Assembly (NCBI GenBank): GCA_002494215.1
Contig: DLBF01000191.1
Coordinates: forward strand, 378 to 23,435
Direction of reading: 5' to 3'
Length of the DNA: 23,058 nt
Origin: Prevotellaceae bacterium UBA7028
GTDB lineage: Bacteria; Bacteroidota; Bacteroidia; Bacteroidales; Bacteroidaceae
The translations under genes and the position numbers were made by a program. The notes under the pieces were generated by a model, which worked only from the letters and a program-made list of their open reading frames with translations, had not been told where the DNA came from and did no database searches. Every line of letters begins with the position of its first letter. Position 1 is the stretch's first letter. Of this stretch, positions 6,204 through 14,288 are shown in pieces.

Positions 6204-8039
6204 ATGGAAATTAAGGAAAAGGACAGCGTGGTTGTCCGTTTCTCGGGCGACTCAGGCGATGGCATGCAGTTGGCCGGAAACATCTTCTCTACGGTCTCTG
6301 CTACCGTAGGAAACAGTATCAGCACATTCCCCGATTATCCCGCCGATATACGTGCCCCACAAGGCTCGCTGACGGGTGTGAGTGGTTTTCAGGTGCACAT
6401 TGGCGCAGGTCAGGTATTTACTCCTGGCGACCAATGCGATGTTTTGGTGGCCATGAATGCTGCCGCCCTGAAAACTCAGTACAAATTCGCTAAGCCAGAT
6501 GCCGCTATCATCATTGATACGGACAGCTTCGGACCCAAGGATCTGGAGAAGGCTCAGTTCAAGACAGAGGATTACCTGGGTGAGATGAACATCGATCCTG
6601 ACCGTGTTATCGCCTGCCCCCTGACTACAATGGTTAAGGATTGTCTGGCTGACAGCGGTATGGATGTTAAGAGCATGCTGAAATGCCGCAACATGTTTGC
6701 GCTGGGTCTGGTATGCTGGCTCTTTGACCGCGACCTGGACATTGCCTTTAACTTCCTGAAAGAAAAGTTTGCCAAGAAGCCCGGCATCGCCGAAGCTAAC
6801 ATAAAGGTTATTCAGGCAGGATACGACTACGGACACAACACACACAGCAGTGTAGCTAACGTTTACCGTATTGAGACAAAGAATAAGGTACCCGGCCGCT
6901 ATATGGACATTACAGGTAATAAGGCTACAGCATATGGTTTTATCGCCGCTGCCGAGAAGGCTGGCCTGAAGCTCTATCTGGGTTCCTACCCCATCACTCC
7001 CGCTACCGACGTGTTGCACGAGCTCTCTAAGCACAAGAGTCTGGGCGTAACAACCGTTCAGTGCGAGGACGAGATTGCTGGCTGTGCTTCCAGCCTCGGT
7101 GCTTCATTTGCAGGCGCCTTGGCCGTAACAAGTACCAGTGGACCTGGTATCTGCCTGAAGAGCGAGGCAATGAATCTGGCTGTCATCATGGAGCTACCTT
7201 TGGTTGTGCTGGATGTTCAGCGTGGTGGTCCTGCTACAGGTCTTCCCACCAAGAGTGAGCAGACCGACTTGCTGCAGGCTCTCTTTGGCCGTAACGGCGA
7301 AAGCCCCATGCCAGTGATTGCAGCTGCCAGTCCCACCGACTGTTTTGACGCTGCCTATGCTGCCTGCAAGATGGCGCTGGAGCACATGACTCCTGTTATC
7401 CTGATGACAGACGCCTACGTAGCAAATGGCTCAGGTGCCTTCAAACTGCCTAACCTGGCAGAATATCCTGCTATCAATCCCCCATACGTTCCTGAGGAGT
7501 TGAAGGGTACTTGGACACCTTATATGCGTGCTGAGAACGGAACTCGTTACTGGGCAGTTCCCGGCCGTCAGGGCTTTGAGCACATCTTGGGCGGACTTGA
7601 GAAGGACGACAAGACCGGTGCCATCAGTACTAACCCCGAGAATCATGACCTGATGACTCGCAAGCGTCAGGCTAAGATAGATGCCATTCCCGTTCCCGAC
7701 TTGGAAGTACTCGGTGACAAGGATGATGCCGAACTGCTGATAGTAGGCTTTGGCGGAACCTTTGGTCATCTGCACGCTGCTATGGACGAGATGCGTGCTG
7801 CCGGTCACAAAGTGGCACTGGCACACTTCAAATTCATCAACCCACTTCCCAAGAACACAGCCGAGGTACTGAAGAAGTATCCCAAGGTAGTTGTTGCAGA
7901 GCAGAATATGGGTCAGCTGGCAGGCTGGCTGCGTATGAAGGTGGATGGCTTTGTTCCCGCTCAGTTCAATCAGGTTAAGGGTCAGCCCTTCGCTGTAGCT
8001 GAGTTGGTCGAGAACTTCACACAGTTGTTAAACAAATAA
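6204..8039 (+). CDS. korA: 2-oxoglutarate (2-oxoacid):ferredoxin oxidoreductase, fused gamma-alpha subunit (611 aa)
   Basis: Part of the cytoplasmic enzyme that converts 2-oxoglutarate (or a related 2-oxoacid), CoA and oxidised ferredoxin to the acyl-CoA and CO2, or the reverse. The N-terminal gamma domain (about 8-190) opens with VVVRFSGDSGDGMQ. The alpha part (about 235-611) shows YPITP (Tyr262-Pro266), the pyrimidine-domain stretch VQCEDEIAGCASSLGAS, and TSGPGICLKSEA. Length matches the fused KorA form common in anaerobes. korB follows after 16 bases with its own Shine-Dalgarno (AAAGGA), so the two form an operon. No promoter of the TAnnTTTG type stands out between tRNA-Arg and this gene, so read-through from the tRNA promoter is possible. 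No ferredoxin-like delta subunit is encoded nearby. Substrate (2-oxoglutarate rather than another oxoacid) is inferred from family resemblance. Confidence 0.93.
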   Translation: MEIKEKDSVVVRFSGDSGDGMQLAGNIFSTVSATVGNSISTFPDYPADIRAPQGSLTGVSGFQVHIGAGQVFTPGDQCDVLVAMNAAALKTQYKFAKPDAAIIIDTDSFGPKDLEKAQFKTEDYLGEMNIDPDRVIACPLTTMVKDCLADSGMDVKSMLKCRNMFALGLVCWLFDRDLDIAFNFLKEKFAKKPGIAEANIKVIQAGYDYGHNTHSSVANVYRIETKNKVPGRYMDITGNKATAYGFIAAAEKAGLKLYLGSYPITPATDVLHELSKHKSLGVTTVQCEDEIAGCASSLGASFAGALAVTSTSGPGICLKSEAMNLAVIMELPLVVLDVQRGGPATGLPTKSEQTDLLQALFGRNGESPMPVIAAASPTDCFDAAYAACKMALEHMTPVILMTDAYVANGSGAFKLPNLAEYPAINPPYVPEELKGTWTPYMRAENGTRYWAVPGRQGFEHILGGLEKDDKTGAISTNPENHDLMTRKRQAKIDAIPVPDLEVLGDKDDAELLIVGFGGTFGHLHAAMDEMRAAGHKVALAHFKFINPLPKNTAEVLKKYPKVVVAEQNMGQLAGWLRMKVDGFVPAQFNQVKGQPFAVAELVENFTQLLNK

Positions 8040-8055
8040 AGAAAGGACATACATT

Positions 8056-9048
8056 ATGGCATATACTCAGAATGATTTCAAGAAAGGACAGCCACGTTGG
8101 TGTCCTGGATGTGGCGACCACTTCTTCCTGGCATCGCTCCACAAGGCAATGGCAGAGATAGGTGTTGACCCTTGGAACACAGCCGTTATCTCTGGTATTG
8201 GCTGTTCAAGCCGTTTGCCCCACTATATGGCTACATACGGTATGAACACCATTCATGGCCGTGCTGCCGCAATTGCAACAGGTGCCAAAGTTGCCAACCC
8301 CAACCTGACCGTATGGCAGGTAAGTGGCGACGGTGACGGACTTGCCATCGGTGGTAACCACTTTATACACGCAAACCGCAGAAACATCAACCTTAATATG
8401 ATTCTGCTGAACAACCGCATTTATGGTCTGACAAAGGGACAGTATAGCCCCACCAGTCCTCGTGGTTTCGTCAGCAAATCATCTCCCTACGGAACAGTTG
8501 AGGATCCCTTCCGCCCTGCAGAGCTCTGTTTCGGCGCCAGAGGCCACTTCTTTGCCCGTGCCGTTGCCACAGACGCTCCTGGCACAGTAGAGGTACTGAA
8601 GGCCGCTTACGAGCACAAGGGAGCCAGCGTATGCGAGATTCTGCAGAACTGCGTCATCTTTAACAACGGTACTCATGATGCCGTTTACGACAAGGCTGGC
8701 AGAGCCAAGAATGCCATCTACCTGAAACATGGCGAGAAGATGCTCTTTGGCGAGAACAACGAGTATGGTATTGTTCAGGAAGGCTTTGGCGTGAAGGCAG
8801 TAAAACTGGGAGAGGATGGCTACACAGAGGCTGACGTACTGGTTCATGATGCCAAGTGCGAAGACAACACCCTGCAGCTGAAACTGGCAGAGATGGAATG
8901 GCCCGTAGCCTTGGGCGTTATCCGTGACGTTGAGGCTCCCACCTATGACGACTGCGTAACAACTCAGATAGAAGAGGTAAAGGCTCAGAAGAAGTATCAC
9001 AACTTTGCCGAGCTCTTAGAGACAAACGATATCTGGGAGGTAAAATAA
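8056..9048 (+). CDS. korB: 2-oxoglutarate (2-oxoacid):ferredoxin oxidoreductase, beta subunit (330 aa)
   Basis: This subunit carries thiamine diphosphate and the 4Fe-4S cluster. Cluster ligands are visible as CPGCG (Cys16, Cys19), GIGC (Cys50), and a late cysteine in EILQNCVIFN. The ThDP-binding motif runs from GDGDG (91-95) to NN (119-120). GRAAAIATGAK and LTKGQYSPTSP are also typical of the family. The gene is translationally close to korA (16-base gap) and ends just before a strong terminator. Length is normal for the subunit and all expected ligands are present, so the enzyme should be functional. Confidence 0.94.
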   Translation: MAYTQNDFKKGQPRWCPGCGDHFFLASLHKAMAEIGVDPWNTAVISGIGCSSRLPHYMATYGMNTIHGRAAAIATGAKVANPNLTVWQVSGDGDGLAIGGNHFIHANRRNINLNMILLNNRIYGLTKGQYSPTSPRGFVSKSSPYGTVEDPFRPAELCFGARGHFFARAVATDAPGTVEVLKAAYEHKGASVCEILQNCVIFNNGTHDAVYDKAGRAKNAIYLKHGEKMLFGENNEYGIVQEGFGVKAVKLGEDGYTEADVLVHDAKCEDNTLQLKLAEMEWPVALGVIRDVEAPTYDDCVTTQIEEVKAQKKYHNFAELLETNDIWEVK

Positions 9049-9064
9049 AAACAACCCAACCAAT

Positions 9065-9093
9065 AAAAAACCCCGCCTTGAGCGGGGTTTTTT
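9065..9093. terminator. Bidirectional intrinsic terminator
   Basis: AAAAAACCCCGC (9065-9076) and GCGGGGTTTTTT (9082-9093) form a 12-bp stem with a 5-nt loop, A-run before and T-run after. It serves korAB on the plus strand and the convergent envelope operon on the minus strand, whose last stop codon is only 6 bases away. Confidence 0.95.
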
Positions 9094-9098
9094 ATTTA

Positions 9099-10142
9099 TC
9101 AGAACAACCTGTGTGTGAAAGTGATGCTTAAGACAGGCCAGCACTTGAACTTCTTTATTGTACTAACCATATCCCCCACCTTTCCAGGAACATTTGTAAC
9201 ATCACGGGTAAGATCTATACGTTGAGGTTCTTGCTTAATCCATGCCTCATCCACATTACCTGTCTCGTCGAACTTATCCTGATCCCATGAAATCATGTCG
9301 TAATCATCGCTCGCATTAACACGATATACATTATCCACGTACACATGTGGTGAGCCGCCCATAAACATAACACCGGCATCTATAGCCATATTGAATCGAT
9401 GGTCGCGAGACAAAGCCGTAGTATAGCCAACGCCCAGATAAGGCCGTATCTTGCTGACAGTCATCTCTGCCGTTACCTGATTGTTCTTATCCGGCACCAA
9501 AACAGCCTTGCTGCCATCAGGGAAATTTCCCATATGGGCTCCCATCATACGAGTCTCTATGAGCTTATCCTCCATGCCCTGCATATCAAAGGCGTGCATA
9601 TTGCCGTTTGCATCCTCATAACGAAGCATTGGCTCGCCCTTACAGGCTTTAATATACATACTGTTATACATGTTTATGCCTACAAGGGTTGTATTGCCAG
9701 AGGGATCATTTATCGCCTCTCCAATGGTGGAAGGACCGGCATAGAAACCAAGGGTAACATTCCAATGCTTGTTATTCTTGAACGGCATAATATCCACCAG
9801 GAACTTAAATTGGCTCCATGAAGGTTTCATCTGCATGTCAATATTATCCTTCATAGGTTCGCCTGTAAAATAGGACATCATATCCTTCATGCGACGTAAT
9901 TTGTCGGCCGATACATCGCCCATGAAATTCACCGCAAAGTTGCTATTGAAGGTAAACTTGGGCATATAGGTAAAACCTGCACGCAAACGAACATAGTCAC
10001 CCACAGGCATAGCAATATCAGCGCCGACACCCGTACTAGACACATTGACACCAAGATCCATGTGGTTGAAATAATCCTGAGCTGATACGCTAAGCGATAC
10101 GAATAGCCCCGAAATTGCGAGCAACCTTTTAATCTTCATCAT
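9099..10142 (-). CDS. Predicted outer-membrane beta-barrel protein (347 aa)
   Basis: A signal peptide (about residues 1-21, ending VSA before QDYFNHMDLG) is followed by alternating hydrophobic/polar strands such as VRLRAGFTYMP, FKFLVDIMPF and WNVTLGFYAG, and the protein ends in an aromatic residue after a last strand (PVLSITFTHRLF), the classic barrel-insertion signal. I see no named domain. Two adjacent ATGs (10142 and 10139) could each start it. It is the last gene of a minus-strand run, 21 bases after the InlB-repeat gene, and ends next to the terminator at 9065-9093. Possible role: a channel or a membrane anchor for its neighbours. Confidence 0.8.
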   Translation of the reverse strand: MMKIKRLLAISGLFVSLSVSAQDYFNHMDLGVNVSSTGVGADIAMPVGDYVRLRAGFTYMPKFTFNSNFAVNFMGDVSADKLRRMKDMMSYFTGEPMKDNIDMQMKPSWSQFKFLVDIMPFKNNKHWNVTLGFYAGPSTIGEAINDPSGNTTLVGINMYNSMYIKACKGEPMLRYEDANGNMHAFDMQGMEDKLIETRMMGAHMGNFPDGSKAVLVPDKNNQVTAEMTVSKIRPYLGVGYTTALSRDHRFNMAIDAGVMFMGGSPHVYVDNVYRVNASDDYDMISWDQDKFDETGNVDEAWIKQEPQRIDLTRDVTNVPGKVGDMVSTIKKFKCWPVLSITFTHRLF

Positions 10143-10163
10143 ATAATTATATTTTTGAACGAG

Positions 10164-13013
10164 TTACTGTTTTAATATCTTCTTTCCATTTACGATGTAC
10201 AAGCCTTTTGACTTCATAGCAGAAACACGTCTGCCAGAGAAGTCGAATATCATCCTACCCTCGTCCTCCTCTGAACGCATAGCATTCAAACGGTCAACAA
10301 CATCCTGAGGACAGATGAATGAAATATTCTTGGCAGGCATTGACACGTATCTGGTTCCCTGCCAATCCGCATCTGTCAGAACAACCTCATTGGAGTAATA
10401 GTCATAAGCCGGAATGGAATCATCGTAAGCCACATCCTGCTGATGAACCAGCTTGCTGCCGACATAGTAGCTTACCTTATAGGTATTGGCCTGATACTTT
10501 CCACGTACGACGACATTGGAGGCAGGCATGGTGGCAGGAACGTCTTCCCATCCCATGAAGGTATATCCAAGGCGGGTAGGTGCCGAGGTCAAAGGCTTAA
10601 CCTGAGCCCCATAGGTATACCTGCTGCTGCGGAAAAGCTGTGTACCCCCTTTCTCTCCAATCTCAAGTACATACTTCAATACATAGGAATTAACAGTGAA
10701 CTGACCCGTTACGGACAAGTTCTGTGCAGGCATTGTAACAGGCAAGCTCTTCCATCCATTGAATGTATAGCCAGCCTTCTCAGGAATCAGCGCTGGGATG
10801 GTATCACCACAAGCAACCGTCACCTTTTTATATACACTACCATCAACCATATAGGTGATTATGTAGTCGTTGCCTTTATATGTTCCATAGACCTTCACAT
10901 CATGACCTGGCATAGTAGCAGGAGTCTCACCCCAACCCATGAAGGTATATCCAGTTATTGCTCTTGGGGTACGGGTATAAGGAACAACGGTTTGTCCAAA
11001 CTGATAAGTAGTTGAGTATATGACATAGTCCTTATATCCTGCGCCATTGAGAATATATTCAAGGCTGTACGTACCTTTCGCAAAGGTTCCTGAAACCCTA
11101 ACATCGTTTGCTGGCATAGTAGCTGGCATCTGGCTCCATCCGCTGAATATATACCCCTCCTTAATTGGGGCATCTATAGGAGTAAGGGCTGTGCCGTAGG
11201 CAATTTCATACGTCTCGTAAACCTCACCATCAACCACGTATGTCAAGGTGTATTTATTTGCCTCATAAACAGCCGTTACAGTAAGGTTTCCAGCTGGCAT
11301 TATCGAAGGCAGTCCGCTCCACTCCTTAAAGGTATAGCCCACCTTTTCAGGAGCAGTCAGTGGTGTTATGTTCTGTCCACACGACACTTGCTGCTGATGG
11401 AACAACTGACCGTCAACCATATACTGGACAGTATATACAAGAGGGGTAAAACTACCCGTTATGCTTACATCATGTCCTGGCATAGTAGCTGGTATAGTAC
11501 TCCAGCCGCTGAAGGAATATCCGTCTTTGGTTGGACTGGCAAGCGGCATGATTGTCTCTCCGTACGTCAAGGTAAATGTCTTATAAGCACCACCATCAAC
11601 CATATAGGTCAGTTTAAAGCTACCCACCGTAAAGGAGCCTGTAACTGTGATGTCGTGGGCTGGCATAGTGGCAGGCAAGCCGTTCCAACCACCAAAGACA
11701 TAGCCTTCCTTTTCAACCTGCAACGGAGTAATAGTTGATCCGTAAGGAACTGAGACCACCTTGTAAACAGTACCGTCCAGGTTGTATGTGATGTTGTAGC
11801 TGTTTACTGTAAAGGTACCCGTAACAGTGAGGTCGTGAGCCGGCATAGTGGTAGGCAAGCCATTCCATCCGCTAAAGGTATAGCCCTCACGGGTTGGAGT
11901 CTCAGCATTGATTGCCTGACCAGACTTCAACTGTTCTGTCTTGTATACAACTCCGTCTATTTTATAGGTTATGGTATATTTGTGACTTTCCAGAATCTGG
12001 TTATACTCAGCTTCTGTTACGACAGTTAACTCTGCAGGACTATTTGCAGGAACATTCAGGAACGAAGTATTAGCCGGCAAATAATATGCTCCTTCTATCA
12101 GATTCAGATATCTGGTATCGGTAACAAATCCCAACTTCCCCTGACTGGTTACGCCAAGCACACGCATCTTGTTTGCATCGAACGCTTTTACTGAAGCAGA
12201 CCATGAATATACATTTCTTCGCTCGAAGTTGCAGAAATACATGCCACTCAGGCAATTCCCGGAGAGGGGCGAGGCAGAAGTTTCTACCAAGTCCAGTCGG
12301 TTGCCGGAAGCCTCGCTGGAGGAGCATTCTATAAGCACAGGCGTACTCGCAGGAACAACATCTGTGATCTCGGATATTACCGCATAGCCCAACTGCGTGT
12401 CGCACGATGACACTTTATAAACCTTTAAGCCCGAGGAAGCCGCCTTAAAAGGGAAACCTGCATAAAACGGATAGTAATACTTCCCGTTTACAGAAAAAAG
12501 AGGTTTGATTCCAAAATAATTATCCGAACTACTAACAGGGTGTATGTACCAATTTCGATAAGGAGAACTTCTATTGGTACCTACGACACCATATTCAATT
12601 TCTCTGTTCGTCTCCTCATCATCTAGATACTTGGTTACGCCAGATTCCGTTGCACTTACAGTATAGCTTCCCTTGTAAGCTCCGGAACTAACACTCTTCA
12701 AATCGACATACCTGTTTACGAACTGATAGATACCAGATCCCTGACCCTGAATATCTATCTGTGAGCCGTATTTCTTAATGTAAAAAATACAAGCTGGATC
12801 GGAGATTGTTTTCTCTGCTCCTGTATATAACTGAAGGGCACCAAAGTCACCCACATCGCGTTTCATGTCATAAGAACCTGCATTATCCGTAAGATAGAGG
12901 TAACGCTTGGTTCCAAAATTCTGAACACGATAGAAGCCGTCAGTTGTGTACTGAGCCGAAACATTAGATACCAGCACAGTAATAAGGCCTAGCAAGAAAA
13001 ACAATCTTCTCAT
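10164..13013 (-). CDS. Secreted cell-surface protein with nine InlB-type (Listeria-Bacteroides) repeats (949 aa)
   Basis: A signal peptide begins MRRLFFLLGLITVLVSNVSA, giving the start at 13013; an in-frame ATG at 13031 lies inside a hairpin and would add six residues before it. Residues 21-343 are a beta-rich unique domain (DGFYRVQNFGTKRYLYLTDN and onward). Residues 344-902 are nine repeats of about 60-68 residues with the pattern YTITY-DG-VYK, GYTFSGW, PATMPAHD, VTGTF; the ninth has lost the GYTF-GW core. The C terminus (903-949) holds MIFDFSGRRV and KGLYIVNGKKILK, the sorting-type ending common in secreted Prevotella proteins. Likely role: adhesion or surface display. It lies between an OmpA-family gene and a barrel gene on the same strand. 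Confidence 0.88.
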   Translation of the reverse strand: MRRLFFLLGLITVLVSNVSAQYTTDGFYRVQNFGTKRYLYLTDNAGSYDMKRDVGDFGALQLYTGAEKTISDPACIFYIKKYGSQIDIQGQGSGIYQFVNRYVDLKSVSSGAYKGSYTVSATESGVTKYLDDEETNREIEYGVVGTNRSSPYRNWYIHPVSSSDNYFGIKPLFSVNGKYYYPFYAGFPFKAASSGLKVYKVSSCDTQLGYAVISEITDVVPASTPVLIECSSSEASGNRLDLVETSASPLSGNCLSGMYFCNFERRNVYSWSASVKAFDANKMRVLGVTSQGKLGFVTDTRYLNLIEGAYYLPANTSFLNVPANSPAELTVVTEAEYNQILESHKYTITYKIDGVVYKTEQLKSGQAINAETPTREGYTFSGWNGLPTTMPAHDLTVTGTFTVNSYNITYNLDGTVYKVVSVPYGSTITPLQVEKEGYVFGGWNGLPATMPAHDITVTGSFTVGSFKLTYMVDGGAYKTFTLTYGETIMPLASPTKDGYSFSGWSTIPATMPGHDVSITGSFTPLVYTVQYMVDGQLFHQQQVSCGQNITPLTAPEKVGYTFKEWSGLPSIMPAGNLTVTAVYEANKYTLTYVVDGEVYETYEIAYGTALTPIDAPIKEGYIFSGWSQMPATMPANDVRVSGTFAKGTYSLEYILNGAGYKDYVIYSTTYQFGQTVVPYTRTPRAITGYTFMGWGETPATMPGHDVKVYGTYKGNDYIITYMVDGSVYKKVTVACGDTIPALIPEKAGYTFNGWKSLPVTMPAQNLSVTGQFTVNSYVLKYVLEIGEKGGTQLFRSSRYTYGAQVKPLTSAPTRLGYTFMGWEDVPATMPASNVVVRGKYQANTYKVSYYVGSKLVHQQDVAYDDSIPAYDYYSNEVVLTDADWQGTRYVSMPAKNISFICPQDVVDRLNAMRSEEDEGRMIFDFSGRRVSAMKSKGLYIVNGKKILKQ
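10310..11985 (-). repeat. Nine tandem coding repeats (InlB B-repeat / Flg_new type)
   Basis: The DNA encodes nine consecutive units of roughly 180-205 bases. They are diverged at DNA level but keep GYxFxGW and MPAxxxxVxGxF at protein level. Units 6 and 8 carry extra residues in the first half; unit 9 is degenerate. The divergence argues for an old array under selection rather than recent expansion. Confidence 0.85.
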
Positions 13014-13027
13014 ATATATAAAGGTAA

Positions 13028-13070
13028 CCATCCTTGCTCCAAGTAAACACTAACTATGGAGCAAGGACGG
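13028..13070 (-). repeat. Hairpin in the leader of the InlB-repeat gene
   Basis: Bases 13028-13040 and 13058-13070 are reverse complements at 12 of 13 positions (the last as G-U) with a 17-nt loop. In the minus-strand transcript it lies between the OmpA-family stop and the ATG at 13013 and contains the upstream ATG at 13031 with its GGAG. It lacks a following T-run on the minus strand, so it is not a plain terminator; it may stabilise or process the message or tune translation of the next gene. Confidence 0.65.
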
Positions 13071-13097
13071 TTTATCTTATCTTATTATTTCGACCGA

Positions 13098-14252
13098 TTA
13101 CTCGGCAACACAAATACTAACACGGTTCAAAACGTTCTGCTCGTAAGGCTGAACAGTATCACCCTTAGATTCAACTGTAATACGACTTGAAGCAATGCCA
13201 AACTTGTTCACAAGCAAATCTGCAACAATCTCAGAACGCTTCTTAGCAAGTTTCTCATTAACCTTGGCATTACCAGTACCCTTGTCGGCATAACCTGTGA
13301 TAGTAACCTTTGCCTGAGGATACTTATTCAGATAAGCAGCAATATCCTCTACCTTAACCATCTCAGCGCGAGATACGTCTGAATGACTAATAGTAAAGAA
13401 TATATCCTTGCGCAAAGGCTCTGCCTTGATAACCTCTCTGTCGCGATATACAATCTTCTCGACGGGCTTCTCAACGATTTTCTCTACAATCTTCTCGACA
13501 ACCTTCTCCTGAACACAGCAAGGCTTCTTCTCAACCTGCTTAGTAGTCTTACCCAGCTTTACCTTTACGCCGCCCAGTGCATTGAAGTACCAGTCGAGAT
13601 TAGAGGCATCCTTAGAGTTGTAGATATCACTTGTAGTGTTGGCATTAACCTCCAATCCCAATGAAACACGCTTTGAGACACGGAAATCTGCGTAAACGCC
13701 GAAACGGCCCATAAAGCGGGCAATGGTACCACCCCACAATTTATCAAGATACATAACATCACCGTTAGTTATGGGAAATACTTCGTCAATGGCTTTTAAA
13801 ATCTGGCCATTGGCAGCTATTGCCTCATCGTTATTAAAGGCAACATTAACGCCAATACCACCTAAGATACCGGCATTGAAAACCCTGTTTGGCTTATAAC
13901 CCCAAATGAGATTAACAAGATCGCAGGTAACATCAAAAGTAGGAGCAACGTAGTTCCACTTCCACTTATAGACATCATTGCCAACAGTTGAACCGCCCTT
14001 GCTCTGCCAAGCATTGACAGCCAGACGTAAACCCCACACAGGAGTAAACTGATAACCACCAGCAACCTGAACATTGGGGCTAATCAGGTTACCAAAACAA
14101 ATTTCACCTAAGGTGTACTGAGCACCTGCCTGACCCTGCACAAACCAATGATGGTTGAACTCTTCAACGGTCTCCGTCTGAGGTGCCTGCGCAGATGCAC
14201 TCATGCATCCGGCAGACAACAATACGGTATATAATAACTTCTTGAATTTCAT
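13098..14252 (-). CDS. OmpA-family outer-membrane protein with peptidoglycan-binding C terminus (384 aa)
   Basis: Residues 1-22 are a signal peptide (ending SASAQ). An eight-strand-type barrel fills about 35-240 (WFVQGQAGAQYTLGE at its start). A linker at 241-279 contains a CC pair (245-246) and repeats of EKIVEKIVEKPVEKIV. The OmpA-like domain (280-384) carries GYADKGTGN (Asp323) and LNRVSICV (Arg377), the Asp and Arg that in the family bind diaminopimelate of peptidoglycan. It would tie outer membrane to cell wall. The gene lies 36 bases downstream of the coiled-coil lipoprotein gene and is probably on the same transcript. The repeated VEK-IVEK linker is also known in Bacteroidales OmpA proteins. 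Confidence 0.92.
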   Translation of the reverse strand: MKFKKLLYTVLLSAGCMSASAQAPQTETVEEFNHHWFVQGQAGAQYTLGEICFGNLISPNVQVAGGYQFTPVWGLRLAVNAWQSKGGSTVGNDVYKWKWNYVAPTFDVTCDLVNLIWGYKPNRVFNAGILGGIGVNVAFNNDEAIAANGQILKAIDEVFPITNGDVMYLDKLWGGTIARFMGRFGVYADFRVSKRVSLGLEVNANTTSDIYNSKDASNLDWYFNALGGVKVKLGKTTKQVEKKPCCVQEKVVEKIVEKIVEKPVEKIVYRDREVIKAEPLRKDIFFTISHSDVSRAEMVKVEDIAAYLNKYPQAKVTITGYADKGTGNAKVNEKLAKKRSEIVADLLVNKFGIASSRITVESKGDTVQPYEQNVLNRVSICVAE

Positions 14253-14288
14253 CTCGAATCAATTTTTAGAGTCCTACGTAAATTCCCA

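Noticed and set aside
6252..7034. 260-codon open frame antisense to korA
   Set aside because: It is a shadow of the well-conserved korA frame, with no signal or domain of its own.
10310..11985. Possible CRISPR or recent tandem expansion in the InlB-repeat gene
   Set aside because: Units are long (about 180 bases), in frame, diverged in DNA and conserved only as protein; no short identical repeats with unique spacers.
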